Positions 1-13,972 of a stretch of DNA of 64,000 bases are shown one piece after another. Under the pieces are notes generated by a model that searched no databases, was not told the DNA's origin, and saw only the letters and a list, made by a program, of their open reading frames with translations. Both the position numbers and the translations under genes were made by a program. The first letter of the stretch is position 1. Each line of letters begins with the position of its first letter. This DNA is from Onthophagus taurus. Its lineage: Eukaryota; Arthropoda; Insecta; Coleoptera; Scarabaeidae. The DNA lies in contig NC_091967.1 of assembly GCF_036711975.1 (NCBI RefSeq), forward strand, positions 11,718,001 to 11,782,000. Reading direction: 5' to 3'.

Positions 1-50
1 TGATTTCTTTTATTACTATTTTTCTAACATTTAGCTACTATAGAACTTAC

Positions 51-165
51 TTTCTATAAAAAATCGAGACTCGTCTTTTAAATTCTCTGATAGCTTTGCA
101 ACAACAGGATTAATTATTCTTACTTTATCAATTTCATCAAAAAAAATTTCTACGTTTGAAGCCAT
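51..165 (-). CDS. IFT20: IFT20-like intraflagellar transport protein, first exon only (partial)
   Basis: This is one exon of about 38 codons. It starts at the ATG at 165-163 and ends at a GT donor (AAA|GTAAGT) just below 51, in phase 1; the rest of the gene lies left of the window. The peptide has the IFT20 N-terminal pattern: FDEIDKVRIINP matches the family's FDELNKLRVLDP, and a lysine/glutamate-rich LKDES..FF segment follows at the spacing of the family's LKEECKDF. IFT20 is a small coiled-coil subunit of the IFT-B complex, which moves cargo to and along cilia. In insects it is expected to act in sensory neurons and possibly sperm. A near-consensus X-box lies about 24 bases upstream of the ATG, which fits a ciliary gene. 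The call rests on about 38 residues, so it is good but not certain. Confidence 0.72.
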
Positions 166-865
166 TTTGATTTTTATGTTAAATCGTTGTTGCCATGGTT
201 GTTGGTCACAAGAAAGAAACAAAGACCAGATAATCATATGTGGTGCTCACTTCATGTCCAGGTTTGATGTAGTAAAAATCTTTGAAGATGTCAAAAACTA
301 ATATAAATTTGTTGTCCAATCGTCCCCTCTCTTTCAAGCGACCACCCTTTAGGGTAATACTTCGGGGGAAACACATGAACTTGTTGGAGATTCCGATACA
401 TTCATTCAACCTCCTGTTAAGTAGGAAGATTCATCCTTCATTTAGGTCCCTCGTCTTTCTTAATTCATTTTTACAACAACTTGACTCACGGGAGGGGGGT
501 CTCTTGCGCCTGTAGCGGTATCCCCTTTGGCATCTTCTTCCAGCTTCCTGTTGAGTAAGTTATATAGCATGATCTTGGTATTTGCTCAAAAAAGTTATCT
601 TTGGTAACTTTTCAATAAAACGCTGAATGTATGCACAACTCCTCTCAATGCTGTTTATGATGTATTAATATTATCACTACGATTTTGTTTATAAGTTCTT
701 TCCATATCTGATTTGTGATAGATTGGTTATAATAAAAATCAGACGATGATTAAAATTAATATAGATAACCAAGTTTATGACCACAAAAAAAAACAGTGTA
801 TTTTCTTAATCTTATATTTATTTTAAATCTAACAATAATATCAATAAAATTAATGATAAATAATT
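166..865. other. Intergenic: IFT20 5' flank and chitin synthase A 3' flank
   Basis: Apart from the X-box-like site, no gene is seen. On the minus strand, an AATAAA at 822-817 lies about 44 bases beyond the stop codon of gene A and is its likely polyadenylation signal. The short open frames in this stretch have no recognisable product. Confidence 0.5.
189..202 (-). promoter_or_regulatory. Imperfect X-box (RFX site) upstream of IFT20
   Basis: On the minus strand the site reads ACAACCATGGCAAC. The right half (GGCAAC) and the central AT match the RFX consensus RYYNYY-AT-RRNRAC, and the left half has one mismatch. It sits about 24 bases upstream of the IFT20-like ATG. RFX factors activate many ciliary genes through X-boxes in their proximal promoters. 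Its function here is inferred. Confidence 0.45.
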
Positions 866-3800
866 CTAGACATCTATGTCTTCACCAAGTTCGAATGCAT
901 TATTATCAAAAGTCATACTACCATCGGGACGATTAAAAGTTTCAATACTGCTCGGTCTTGCCGTGGTAGATGGCCTTCCAAACATTTCGTCATTGAATCT
1001 ATCTCCAAAGAAAACTTGACTCGGATTTGAAATTGTGCTCTTTCGCGGTGTGTTAACATTGCTATCAGTACGGCTTCCTGGGGATATGCTACTTCCTCTT
1101 TTCATCGCCGATTTGCGATTTTTAGGACTAGGATCGAAATTATGAACTTCTTCGCCGAAGTTTGCAAATGTTACTCGACTCGTTGGAATATTAGATTTTC
1201 GGAAAATGGTTACTCTGCGTTTCTGCAAATCGGCCAACGTGTTTTTAGGTAATCCAGGTAAATCTTCAATTCTATCTAGGTTATTTAAAAATCGCTCCTC
1301 TAAATTTAGGACTAAATTTCCTTTTCTGCGATTTAGCAGGTGCCGTACGGTTGGTCGTCGACCTGGAGGAAGATTGATTTCCTCATTATCTTCCTCATTT
1401 TGTTCTTGAATCTTTTTCACGAATTCCACCGGATCCATGCTTAAATTTTCTTCTGCATCGACGTGTTTTACCTAAACAAATTGAAATTAAATAAGATGTT
1501 TCATAAAAACTTCATTAAGCACTTACTTGAGTTTCGAAAATATTTAATGAAGTATTTGAAATAATCTGAGAGAAGGTTTGTAATCTATGAATTAACATGG
1601 CTACGAATTGTACTACGAGCAATATTGCGTAAGCGGCCAAGAAAACTATTCCAATAGGTTCCAGTTGAAGATACTCTTTCATAATTCTAATTTCATTTCC
1701 GCTTTCCAGGTACGTAAAGTTGGATTTTACACCGAATGGCCAAGGGACGTGAATAAGATCCTTTTTTAACGTCAGCAAGAAAATAACCAATACAAATATT
1801 GCGTTTATCATGAAAAATGCCAATACCATTTTATCGCGAAGATTTTTTAAATCGGCTGCAATCCGTTTCTAAAAACAATATTCAATCAATAAAAAGATAG
1901 TGTTGAAATAATTTTAATAGATAAGTGTAAAAATTGATAATTATCAGTGCTAGAACATTTAATGAAACGTTTATCGAGTGTTAAGTACCTTATCAGCTGT
2001 GTCATCAATAGGATGTAAATACTCATCCAAAATTCCCTCCCAAAATGCTTCTTCTTTCGAAGTAAGGAAATTGACTTCGCCTCTTTGGATGGATTCGTCT
2101 TCCAACCACGTGCATCCAGATATTTCTTCAGTAAAATCTTCCCTACTTATATCCATTGAATATATTGACTGATCTTCACTATTTTCTTCTTCGATTTCTT
2201 CTTCTTTGCACTCTTCAATGTCTTGAATGTTTAATCTTTCTTCCATTTTATCTAATCGTTCCAAAATCATATTTAAAGGCGTGTTTTGTGCCAGTGTGCA
2301 GCATAAGCACCGAAACAAATTTCCAAAAGATAATTCCATTCCGCCTGCTGTTTCTTCGCCGGCTCCCAAAAATCTTAAAATTTTATTGCTTGTAGTCTGG
2401 GGTTCTGGTTTTTTTGGATTTTTTGCATCTTGTGGAGATTGTGTTGGAACAACTGTGACTTCCCGCGTACCCCATGATACGTTATTCATGTTGAAGACTG
2501 AGTAAATAACGAGTATCATGTACATACAAGGTACTGTAACGTAATATACCACACCAAATTTCAAACAATTTAATTCTTTGGGATGCATCAGTGCCGTAAA
2601 TATCATTTCGCCCGCGACACAAAAGAAGAACAGTGATGAGGGTGCTAATATACCGTCACTGGTAATTTGGAGAAGAATACCCACTAATACTGCCATCATC
2701 ACTAAACTGTATACTCCACTTAGAATTGCTGCAACAAACAGCTTCATTTTTTCTTTTAGTAATTTTAATCGATGGTATTATTATTAAACAAACCTGCACT
2801 TTGTCGTTGGAAACTAATGAGCAAGTAACAACCAAGATTATTAATGGAACTAGATTCCACAACATACTTTGCCATTGACTCATTTGAAAAGCAGCCACAA
2901 AAGCACCTACCAACATGAGGAAAATCGTTCCTGGTCCTAAAATTGTACCGACCATTAAAGCACCCTAAAACAAAACATATTTAGAAATAAATTTGTGATC
3001 TATAAATTAGATAGTTACCTGATAAAGAATATAAAGTTTTGAAATATTATTGTTGGCTTTAATTGTTTGACCGGCTGTCATGAGTAAATCAAGAATATTA
3101 GCTGTAGTGGACGGCATCCATCGTCTTCTTTGATTAAAGAATTCGTTGAATCCCTCAGGACAATGAGTGTAAGCATCAGAAGCAGCTGAATATTCAACCC
3201 GATACCCCCTTTGTAACAATAAGGTACATAACCATCTATCTTCACCCTGATCGAATTGTACGTAATGCAAAGCTTCCGATGATTTAGTAGCATAGCGTCT
3301 CATCACATTATCATCCATAAGGGCTTCTCCTCTGAACAAGGAAAAACAACCGGGACTACAAAGTACACACCCAATAACGTGCTCTGTCGCTTTTTGAAGC
3401 CAATGACCAATGGCATATTCAAACATTTGGTACCAATACATAACACCAGATCCAAGTGGGTGAATTCGCCCACAAGCAGCTCCTAAAGTTACGTCTTTTT
3501 TCATTAAATCTATAAGCAGATGTACTGCCTTGGGTTGAAAATCGATATCACCATCGAGAGCCATTATGTAGGTGTTGGTAGCGCGTAAAACTTTCCGATG
3601 TTGTTCCAAATCAGAAGCCATTAATCTATAGAAAAATGTATCTTAATATCTTTATATTACGATTTTTTGATTACTTACTTATAACCGAGCAGATAGTACA
3701 TGTACATTACTTGGGACCATCTTTTCTTCTTCCTTATTTTTTTAGCGTCTTTTAAATGCGCAATCATCTTTGTATTACCGGGTAGTGTCCACTCTAATCT

Positions 3801-6800
3801 ACCACCGTAAGGGGTCGTATATTTTACAGGAGGTTTCACTTTCACCTGTACTTTATGTACATATGTTGCTGCTTCGTCCACTGATTGAACTAAATCTCTC
3901 ACCCAAGAATTAATTTGAGGATCCGGATCATCGTTATGCTTTCTTAGAAAAGCATCATCAAAAAATACATGTGCTATAAACAAATATTACCTCTGTTATA
4001 TAACTTTGAAAATCTAGCGGACATTATGGCACACATTTTTATACATTGAAGTCTATTTACACAAGAGATAGAGCAACAGAAAAGGACAAAACATAAGAAG
4101 ACACGAGAATCAAAGGAAAGTAATATGGGAAAATTTTATTATACTTACTTTCCATTTCATAGTAATCATCAATTTTATATCCAAATTCTTTTACTAATCT
4201 TCTAGCATTTTGATCGGCGTCCATTCGTAATATCGATTTAAGAAACTCCATCATTTCGTCAGTAGTTTCGTGCCACATCGTACCACAAGCGTAAATTCTT
4301 GGTATGATATCTTCTTGATATTCTTCCGTTCGATTAGTTTCCACTTCAATGAAGTCTTCATCATCATCATCATCTAACATTGCATTTCCGACTTCGTTTT
4401 TATCTGCTTTTAATCTGATCGGTTCGTCGTTGATTCTTCGATTCATCGCCAAATCTTGATCTAGTACGAAAGGTTCGTACATAGGTCGAACATATAATCT
4501 TTCAGTTTTTGCCATTTTTTCGCATTTTGGAACCCATATGTGGGCTGTTATCCACGCTTGTGATATTATCCAAAATAGCCATAAATAAGGATAATCGTTT
4601 TGAATAAAATCTTGAATTTCACTTGGTTCGGGGCTATTAAAGAATAGATATAGAGGTATCGTGCTGTAGAAACTGCATGGATCTGTATTATACTTTCCAC
4701 ACATAATAATAATAATAGATACCGCTACTGGTATAGTTAAATTGATGGGAACTGCGTAGGAAAATTGATGCAAATGTGTTTTACAAGCAAATTTACCAAA
4801 GATGTAACTTAGATAAGTGAAAGACATGGAAATGAGGAATATCCAAACAGGTGTTAAATGACTGCTTTCAATTAATTGATAAGATCCACTTGCAATAGCT
4901 TCCCCCAATGTTCCATTACGTAAAAAATTGGGCACTTCGGTAACGTTGATGTAATGTGGACTGAATGCTTCAGGAAATAAATCAAATAGTTGTTGGACAG
5001 GGAATTCATCTTTCAAGGTCGTAATTACAACCATTGTTATGAAAAATGCTAAACATTTCCAAAGTGAAACAATTGTGTATGTGAAATAACGTTCTAAAGT
5101 AAATTTTTTATTGGTGTTTGTTAAGTTTTTAATAAACAACCAAGAAGTTGTTGCTAAAGCGTAATTTTCCCACCATGCTATTGAAATTAAGATTGCAGCA
5201 ACTGGAATGAACCACATGTTTATATCGTTGTCGTAGTACGCTATAGGCAAAAGAAATAAGCCGACTCCTTGACACATAATGCTTAATATATCCCCAATCA
5301 TGTTGAAACTTATATCTGGTCCTTTTATTTTTGATAGAAAGTTTAGTATCGAAGGAATAAATGCCAAACCATTGGTCAACATAATCGCTTTAACGGCATC
5401 CATTTTTGGAAGAACAAGATATACCAAAATTGCATTTCCAACTGCTGATAATGTTTCACTAATAAATACTTTTAAAAATTCGCCTAGTTTTGGTCTATTC
5501 CATGATTTGTACAACACCATCCGAACTGCTCTTAGAAAAGTTCCAATTTGTGGTACGCAATACGTGAATAATAGTATCCACATCCACGCAATTTTTTCTT
5601 CATCCGGCAAGATAACGGAAAATTGTCTATTTTTATCTACAAATTAAAAAAAAAACAAAATGCCATGAATTAATCACCGATCGGTTATTGATAATAGATC
5701 ATTAAAAAAATATTATTTTTTTTTATTATATCTTATCAATCATCCTGTTTACATGATTTTAAGCATGTGCAGGTACAATTTTCGGTAATGTTTCGTTATA
5801 ATCTAATTAAATTGATTGCTATTTTGTTTTCGTAACATTGCACCTAGATAATATAGAATATTTGACAAAAATAGTAAAATAAAAGACGACTTATAAGAAT
5901 ATATACGAAAATATTCGAAAACTGGGCCGTGTTTATAATCTCGCCAAGTATATAAGTACCGAGGAGTCTGAAGGAATAGCAAAGCAGGAATTTGCTGGAA
6001 CTGGGAATGAAGTTGGAGGAGGTTGATGGAGGTTATTGGGAACAGGGATAGGAGGAACGTGGTGTTGGAGATGCTGCAAGCATAAGAAGGGAACTTAGAT
6101 GATATTGTTATATGTTGAGATGTAATAAGGGCTTGTCCATATTGGTCCATAACAGAGACAGTAGACATTTGGTCATGGATATGGAATACCCCGAGTATAA
6201 GAGAGCTCTGATAGATTGAAGGTTATGCTGGGACACGGCATTTGCTTGAGGTGGCAAGCCAGACCACACGCCCCTGACCCATACAAATAGATTATAGTCA
6301 TCCAATCCTTTGCTTTATAGGTAAAGGAGACCTTGCATCCACGCTAGATGATCAAAAAGCAATTCCGGATGAAAGAACTACTGTATTACATGGGGAACGT
6401 AAGCAATGGTCTAAAATTCGAGACCTGTAGGGAGATATAGATTTTCCACTACATAGCCAATATTTCTCTGAACTTGGTTTTAATCTGCGAAATATGTGAT
6501 AAACGGTTGGAAGTTGATGCACGAGTATGTAGAGTTAATCTCACCGGAGGAGGTTAAATGCTAAGCCTAAGTATTCGATTGATAATGTCAACGCGGCGAA
6601 ATTTAAAGGTTTTAAACCCATGGATAAAATTTGTCACTAATTTATTGGTTAAGGAACATTATGCAAAGAGAAAAAAAAATACATTACCTATATCTCTATT
6701 ACAATATGGTTTTTCATTTCCACTTAATTGTGACGTCATAAATATTAACGTCCCCTTTGAAATAAGAGCTCCACCCAACACAAATACGAAAGTAATAAAA

Positions 6801-7024
6801 TAAGCCAAAACTTTTCCAGATTTTTCGGCAAAATCTAACCATTTGGTTTCCACCATAGAACCAGTTGGTGTAATTCGCGGTGGGTCTTCGAATATATTCC
6901 ATGCTTTCTTTTCTTGTTCACGTCGACTGAAAATATTAAAAATTCAAGTCAAATATTTCCAATAATTTTTCTTGGGCACTCACGTAAACTCTGAAAGCAA
7001 AGGATCTTTCTCCTCTGGAATCAT
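866..7024 (-). CDS. Chitin synthase A (long form), 9 exons, about 1513 aa
   Basis: A GT2-family membrane enzyme that polymerises UDP-GlcNAc into chitin and extrudes it across the plasma membrane. Exons: 7024-6984, 6926-6688, 5636-4149, 3973-3679, 3625-3019, 2964-2794, 2741-1989, 1868-1527, 1471-866. All junctions are GT-AG and keep phase. The N-terminal cytosolic part has WNIFEDPP and is followed by many membrane segments. The catalytic domain has CGTMWHE (about residues 544-550), DGD (712-714), EDRW (816-819) and QRRRW (853-857). A five-segment membrane cluster then leads to SWGTRE (about 1036-1041), an acidic loop, two more membrane segments and a polar tail with MDPVEFVKKIQ. The length fits insect chitin synthases (about 1500-1600). 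The third exon is one 1488-base block where the paralogues have one or two introns. CGTMWHE replaces the usual CATMWHE. No pair of alternative exons is seen, so a CHS-B-like (gut) type is more likely than CHS-A/kkv; this is inference. Confidence 0.92.
5637..6687. other. Second intron of gene A, with unassigned less AT-rich DNA
   Basis: This 1.05-kb intron holds a stretch at about 5930-6560 whose base composition is visibly richer in G than the flanks. It has short open frames on both strands and may be an old transposon remnant. I could not match it to a family. Confidence 0.3.
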
Positions 7025-7600
7025 TTTCACTGTTATCTATGCACTATTATATTCGCGAACTACAAGTACTATAATTCAATCGGCATATACATGTTACTTT
7101 CGTGAGCAATGTGCTACCTCTGTTTTCTAACTGGAACAACTGATTGGGTAAAAACAGCTTGTTGTGGAAATACAGGGTTTTAGATTAGATTAGACATGGA
7201 TCTTAACGGATATATGAAAAAATCATGAGCTAAAAGTTTTTCTAATTGAACTATTAAGATAAATATGAAAGTTTCTAAGAATTAAATTGTAATGAATTCG
7301 TAATTGCGGATTTTTTAGGAAATATGTACTTCAAAAAATACATTTAATAATGGTGTTTTTATACAAATTATCATCATGGCAGCATATAATTGAATAGTAT
7401 AGATAGATATCTTTATCGATAAACACATCTGATTAGTTTTAATTTGTAATTATTGCTTTATCTTTTCATTATCTTCAATTAAAACAAATTAAATTTCGTT
7501 TATGATTTATTATGATACAAAGAAAATGCAAAACATATGATAATTTTATATTACCTACACATTTAAAAAAATAAATTATGTATATATCTATTTACTACAT
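7025..7600. other. Intergenic between chitin synthase genes A and B
   Basis: About 580 AT-rich bases that contain the promoter of A and the 3' flank of B. A minus-strand AATAAA at 7511-7506 lies about 90 bases past the stop of B and could be its polyadenylation signal. No gene is seen. Confidence 0.4.
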
Positions 7601-10600
7601 TCAAACATTTTCGATGAAACCATAATTTACATCACCAGTTCTTCTCTCCACTCTATTGCAATTTAAATTATCATTATTATCAAACCAATTTTTATCATTG
7701 CCCATTTGGTCAATTATTGCATCTTCTAAATCTGTGTAAATATTACTCTTCGGTAAATCGATTTCTTCATGCCTTCTAGTTGTAAAATTTTTTGTATGTC
7801 GAGTATTCTGGTTTCGTTGGATTTTTTTGATTATTTCTACGGGGTTTGATTGGGTGTTATCCTAAAAAAATCACTGTCTAATACTTTATCTTATCACTTA
7901 ACTAATTAGATTACCTTACGAAGTGTTAGTTTAGTATTACTCATTATTTGAGCAAATGTTCCAAAACGATGGATAAAAATTGCGATGAGTTGAATAAATA
8001 ATAGTAAAAGTGTAGCGAGTACAAGGATAGTATTGAAGAGCTCTAATTCGAAGTTTTCTCCGTCATCATTAAATGGCCATGAAATGGTGATGTTTTTCGA
8101 TGTTAATAGAAACAAAACTGATATAAACATACCATTTACAATAATTAAACTGCTTATAACTTTTTCCCGAAGATCTTTCAAGTCGTCTATCATTCTACTT
8201 TTATTTTTAGCGTCATCAAGTGGATAAAGATATTTATTGAGCAATTTCACCCAAAACACATTTTCTTCTTCGGAAATATTTCCAATACTACCATGTCTCA
8301 AATCGTTATCATTAATCCAAGATTTTTCTGTTACTTCTTCAAATATTGACTCTTTATTTATTTCTCGTGTACCCCAGGAAACTTTATCCATATTAAATAT
8401 TGAATATATAAATAAAATCAAATGCATTGTTGGGATCATTGCGTAGAAAACAGGAAAATATTTCAAGTAGTATATTTCTTGTGGATGACATAGTGTTACT
8501 AATAACAGCTCAACTAAGAATATACAAAAGAAAAGGGTCCATGGAGATGTAAATCCTGTACTCAATAATTCGAACCAACCACTGACGAAAAATGTGCACA
8601 TTAATGGCGTGTAAATTCCACATAATATAAGAGCAATTTGTATCTTAAACAAAAATCAATTATTAATTTATTGTTACTACTTATTAGACCACAAAGGTAA
8701 TAGCTAATTGTTTTATCAGTGGATTGTTCAAATGTGGGATTGGGAGCAGTTCTCCAACAGATATACCGATATATATTTACCTGTATTTTTTCATTATTTA
8801 CGTATCCACAAACTGCAATATATATCAAAATTACAACGAGATTTATCACAAAACTTAAATAAAGGCTGATATCAAACAGAGATTTGCACATGTTAACCAC
8901 TATCCAAAAGATCATCGATGGAGTAATTATGGTCATAATGTTGAATATGTATTGATATATCATAAATAAAATAGATACAGTTTGGTTCACTTTTGTTACC
9001 AAACTTGTTCGTGATAATAAATCGAGTATGTTAGCTGTTGTTGATGGTATCCATCTTCTTCGTTGGTTAAATAATTCTCGAAAACCTTCAGGACAGTTCG
9101 TATAAGCATCGGAAGATGCTACATATCCAACTTTAAATCCACACAATACTAATAATGTTGATATCCATCTATCTTCACCTGTAGTATAAACCTTATCATT
9201 AGTTATATTAATTAAGAATTATATTCTCACCGTGATCGAATTTGATAAAGTGAACTGCCTTAGTAGACTTTGTTGTTAATTTTTTTATGATTGACATAAC
9301 AGCAGTAGCTCTAAAGATTGTAAAACATCCTGGACAGCAGAGAATGCAACCGACAACATTTTCGGATGCTTTGTACATCCAATGACTGATTGCGTATTCA
9401 AACTTTTGATACCAAGAAAATATTCCCTTTCCAACTGGGTGAACTCTTCCACAAGCCGCTGCTAAAGTTTTATCTCGTTTCATGTATTCTAATAACATGT
9501 GAACAGCTTTTGGCCTGAAACGTATATCACCGTCAACCGATAAAATAAACGTATTTTCAGCTTCCAATTCTTTTTGGATGTTGTTTAAGTCGTTTCTTCC
9601 CATAATGCTGAAAACGAATTAATTAAATTAAGATAATTGATATTTTTTGAAAGAAATATTTAATATTACCGATGACCTAATATGTAATATAAATACATAA
9701 CTTGTGACCATCTTTTCTTCGATCTTATTTTGTCATTATCTTTTAAATGAGCAATCAATTTTGTTTTGCCGGGTAAAACCCATTCTAGTTTACCACCATA
9801 AGGAGTAACATATTTGATTGGTTCTTTTAACTTAATATTACATTTATGAACCATAGCAACAACTTCTTTTACACTATTAATTAAGTCTTTCACAAAATCA
9901 TTCATTTGTGCTTGTTGATTTCCTTGCGATGTTTTTGTAAAAGCATGGTCAAAAACAATATGACCTAAAAAAATAAGTATTTTAGTTTTTAAAAAATGAT
10001 ATGTAGGTAATTGAAATTTACTTTCTAATTTGTAGTAATTGATAGATTTAACATAATTCTTTCCAATTCGTCTTAAGCAATGATCTTCATCGAGATACAC
10101 AATCGATTTAAGGAAAGTTATCATTTCTTCTTTAGTTTCGTGCCACATCGTGCCACAAACGTACAACATAGGTTCTACGTTTTCTGTGTCGTTTGAAAAT
10201 GTTTCTTTATCTCCACGATAATCAAAGTCGTCATTACGTCTTCTATTCATTGCTAAATCTTGATCAATAAAGAATGGTTCATAATACGGTCTGACATATA
10301 ACTTTTCAGTGGAAGCTAACGATTCATTTTGAGGAGCTCGTATATGAAAAGTTACCAAAATGAACGACGCCAATAATAATAGGCCCATGAATATTAGCCA
10401 AATATCTTGTGCTTCGTAGTTAATACTATCATTGAAAAATAAATATGATGGAATTATGCTAGAGTAAGCACAATTATTATTATTGGTGTATTCGATAGAG
10501 AGCCCCAAAATTCCTAGAACTGTTACAACTCCTGATAAATGCAATGGCGTCGCATATGATATTCGTTGAATATTAATTTTACAAGCAAATTTTCCAAAAA

Positions 10601-12342
10601 TGTATGTTAAATAAGTTGCAATTATGCTCAGGGTTAGAACCCAAATCGGTGTTAGATAATTGTTAGTAATTACTAAATTTGAAGCATCGTCGTTTTTCTA
10701 AAAAAATAAGATTGAGTAATAATGTCGATGTTTTTATTATGTACAGAACTGTTCAGAAATTATGTGACGCAACTAAACTTTTAAAGCGCGTCAAGTACGG
10801 AGCTAGTTAATTTTTGTATGTGCGTTAATGGGAATGAATCAAGAAGACAACATCCACCTTATTGAATTATAAGGTCAATAAAACCCTTTGTTTTTGATTT
10901 CTGAACAGCTCGATACACATTTCTAAAAATATCTTTACATTTTTAATAATAATATCATGGTGATCAAAAGCATTCTTGAAAGATGAAAATAGGTGATCTA
11001 TTTTTCCATATTGACTCAATTCAATAAGACACATCGTACCGAAAAATAAGATACATTTCCATAACGAAACAATACAATAAGTAAAGTATCGGCTATTTGG
11101 AAATGTTTTACTAGATATTATCATGTCTTTAAAATGAGTCGATTTATAAATGTTTATGTTTCTGATATAATTCTCCCACCATCCAAGCGATATTAGAACG
11201 GCTGCTAAAGGAAGGAACCAAATGTTTGGGCCGTTGTGAAAGATAGTTAATAATATTATTCCTGTTCCTTGGATAATGACGCACAAAGTATGTAAATAAG
11301 CAAACTTAGAAATTTGCTGATTTTTTCCGGTGACATTAAAGCTAAGCGCTGAAATAAAGCGGAAGTATTATAAAAAATAAATTATCTTGAACACATAAAA
11401 ACAATATGATAGATAAAAATTATTGATTGATTAAATTATTGATATCATATAATATATTGGATAAATATTACAAAAAATACTAATTGAATAAATACTACAA
11501 TAGGAACTATATAGGATAAATATCACAACAAATACTAGACAATACCGCAATAGGAATATTTATGAAGTACCTACTTATATTTCTCATTCATATTTCATTG
11601 TAATTTTTATATAGTCTTTAAATCCATCATAACTGTCTTATTTAATAACTTAATAATAAAAAAAAATACTTACATAAAATGGCTGGAATTACACAAAAAC
11701 AATTCATGATGAGACATCCTCTTACAAAATCCGATCTAGGTAAAATGTAAAACACCAAAATCGAATTGCCGATAGTTGATGAAGATTCCCCCAAGAAAAC
11801 AGAGACAAATTCAAGGATACCAGGCATTTTCCATTTTTTAAATAACAAAATTCTCCATGATCTTAAAAACGTCGCTAATTGAGGTACGAAATAAATAAAA
11901 ATCAAAATCCACATCCAAGCTACAATTTCTTCTTCTGGGAGTTCGACAATAAATTCTCCTTCACTGCCAACTATTTAATAATGGAGGTTGAGAAAAGCAA
12001 ATCTTAACTATAAAAACATTAATTACCATTTTCTTTGCAATATTGCTTAGATTTACGGCTAAGTTGAGCAGTTACAAAGAGTAACGTTGCTTTTGATATT
12101 ACAGAACCAAATAAAACCATCAAAAATGTGATGATGTATATTAAAAGTTTGGTAAACCTTTCTAATGTTTTCCATTTCTCGTCTTCTTCATCTGGGCTTT
12201 CATCCGATAATTCTGGGGGTTCGTCAAATATATCCCATTTATCATCGATTTGATCACTAAAAGAAAATATGACTTATTTGAATTAAAATAATTTTTTAAC
12301 TTACGTTTTATTTGAAGATTCATAATTTTGAATCAATGTCAT
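7601..12342 (-). CDS. Chitin synthase B (short form), 10 exons, about 1236 aa
   Basis: A chitin-synthase-family GT2 membrane enzyme of the short subfamily. Exons: 12342-12305, 12256-12027, 11970-11674, 11348-10939, 10697-10022, 9964-9670, 9607-9231, 9178-8781, 8643-7915, 7861-7601; all phases agree. Present are WDIFDEPP near the N-terminus, CGTMWHE, VDGD, EDRW, QRRRW and SWGTRE, so the catalytic core looks intact. After QRRRW the usual GTILGPGTIF membrane segment is replaced by an unrelated-looking hydrophobic stretch (YIFNIMTIITPS). The hydrophilic segment between SWGTRE and the last membrane pair is only about 45 residues, against about 150 in A. This explains most of the roughly 280-residue shortfall. 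The tail keeps NPVEIIKKIQ. The gene is very close to C in both exons and introns. Substrate and product are inferred from the motifs; a changed product or regulation is possible. Confidence 0.88.
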
Positions 12343-13972
12343 GTTGTATCAAGAAGTTCAATCGGCCATGCTACATTCAATGCTATGAAGTTCGAGATGG
12401 TTAATTTATATTCTTACAAAAGGTACTTGATAGGCACACTTGTTATCTGAGTTTTTACAATGCTTTGTTATCAACCTAATTGGAAACCACATTTTTGATT
12501 ACATTAAAATAGATACAAATCAACTAACCGGAAACTATAAATTATATATAATTCTACCTGACAACTCCAAGTATAGTTGTATCTTTTAGATTAATACATT
12601 GTTATAGCGTAAAAATGAAAGGAGGAATCGCGTAATTAAATATTGAAGAATATAGTAATATTTTATTACATAATTATATTACAGAAAGAAAGGAATGTTT
12701 GATGGTGTCCGAGTAGGTTTTATGGAGAATTAGTTTTTCTTTATAATTTTTGAATATGGTATTGATTATTAAGATTTATATTAATAAATCGATATAATCT
12801 GAAACTAGAATACCACCTTTTTGATTTTGCAACCATATCATCAAGCAGTAGTGCAGCACTTTTTATTCTCCAAGGTATCTTATACAGTTCCTACGACCAC
12901 GTATCATTTTCCATGGTGCTATGTTGACCTCTAATGAATAACTGGTTATGTGGTATTAACTTCTTCCTTGATAGAGTTTCATACACAGTAACTCAATAAA
13001 ACCCTCTCCAGTGCCTTCGACATCAAAGGCTAATGGGCCCATATGACGTCATCTTACAATTAGTTCATTCGGCTTGAAGATTATAATTATTTGTGACATC
13101 TTCCAGTGTATGGGAAAATACTCCACTTTTACCACAGCATATCTGGAATTTACTTTTGAAGTGTGCTGGTGATCAGGTCCATCAATAATGTCCCTGATTT
13201 CGCACATATTCTCTCTTTTGATTGGAAGGTCCATTTGATAGGGAGCTGCCAGTGTTTCCTGAATAAGCTCGTTATGAGCAATTGCTGTTCTAGTATTTGG
13301 AGTATAATTTTGTAAATGTTTTGCAAAGACATTTACTTTCCTAGTAGGATTTGAAGTTGGGTTTGCTATTTGAAAAAATTAGCGCTGACGTCATAACTTG
13401 TTTAAAAATGGTGGAAAAAATTTAAAATCTACCAAAAAATTACCAAATGTTTAAATCCTTAGACCTGCCTCGCCGCTTCTATATTACTTCCACCACCATT
13501 TCCTGTAGAAACAAATTGCTACAATATCGAATTATTTTCGTCAGGAGCACAGATTTGATAGGATTCGTATAACTCAATGCCCAAGGTTTTACACAATCTG
13601 CGTTACTTCAAACCGAAAAAATCGCTTAAGGTGTGTGGTTAAAATCACATTTAAACAGTTTTAATACTGTTGGTTGTTTAAAATAGACTAACATCAGGGC
13701 GTAAATATAAAACGTTTTATACGATTAATTTCTGGTTAAGAAATCAATCTCTTAAAGATAACGAAAATTTACACTGTTACAACGTTGTGATTACGATTAC
13801 CTTATGTTTTGCAATCGATAGTTTTTAATAGTTTAATAGGAAAGTTATTACACCCAGACGTATTTTTAGGGCAAACGTTAAGAGAATGTTAAATAAATGC
13901 GCAGAATCAAAGAAAGAAACAACAAAAGGAACAGAATATCACACCGAACTTTTAGAATTTATCCATTTTTAA
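12343..13972. other. Intergenic between chitin synthase genes B and C
   Basis: About 1.6 kb. The part at about 12540-12800 is clearly alike to the upstream flank of C (about 20380-20770), so it belongs to the duplicated block. A LINE remnant lies at about 13030-13380. The remainder, about 13390-13970, shows no gene. Confidence 0.55.
13030..13380 (-). mobile_element. Jockey-like LINE remnant (reverse transcriptase start)
   Basis: The minus-strand translation shows the start of a non-LTR reverse transcriptase: a run ending in YFPIHWKMSQIIIIFKPNE, which fits the jockey-clade pattern FP..WK.A.I..I.KPGK, preceded by LAAPYQM and an EIRDII segment. The reading spans more than one frame and only a few hundred bases remain, so it is a decayed fragment. 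A homologous, more decayed copy lies upstream of gene C at about 21330-21690. Confidence 0.6.

Noticed and set aside
2156-2505. Plus-strand open frames antisense to gene A and similar ones opposite E and F
   Set aside because: They are shadows of the coding strand, with no codon or domain support.
5930-6560. Possible transposon in the second intron of A
   Set aside because: Composition differs from the flanks, but no ends or domain were found, so no family is claimed.
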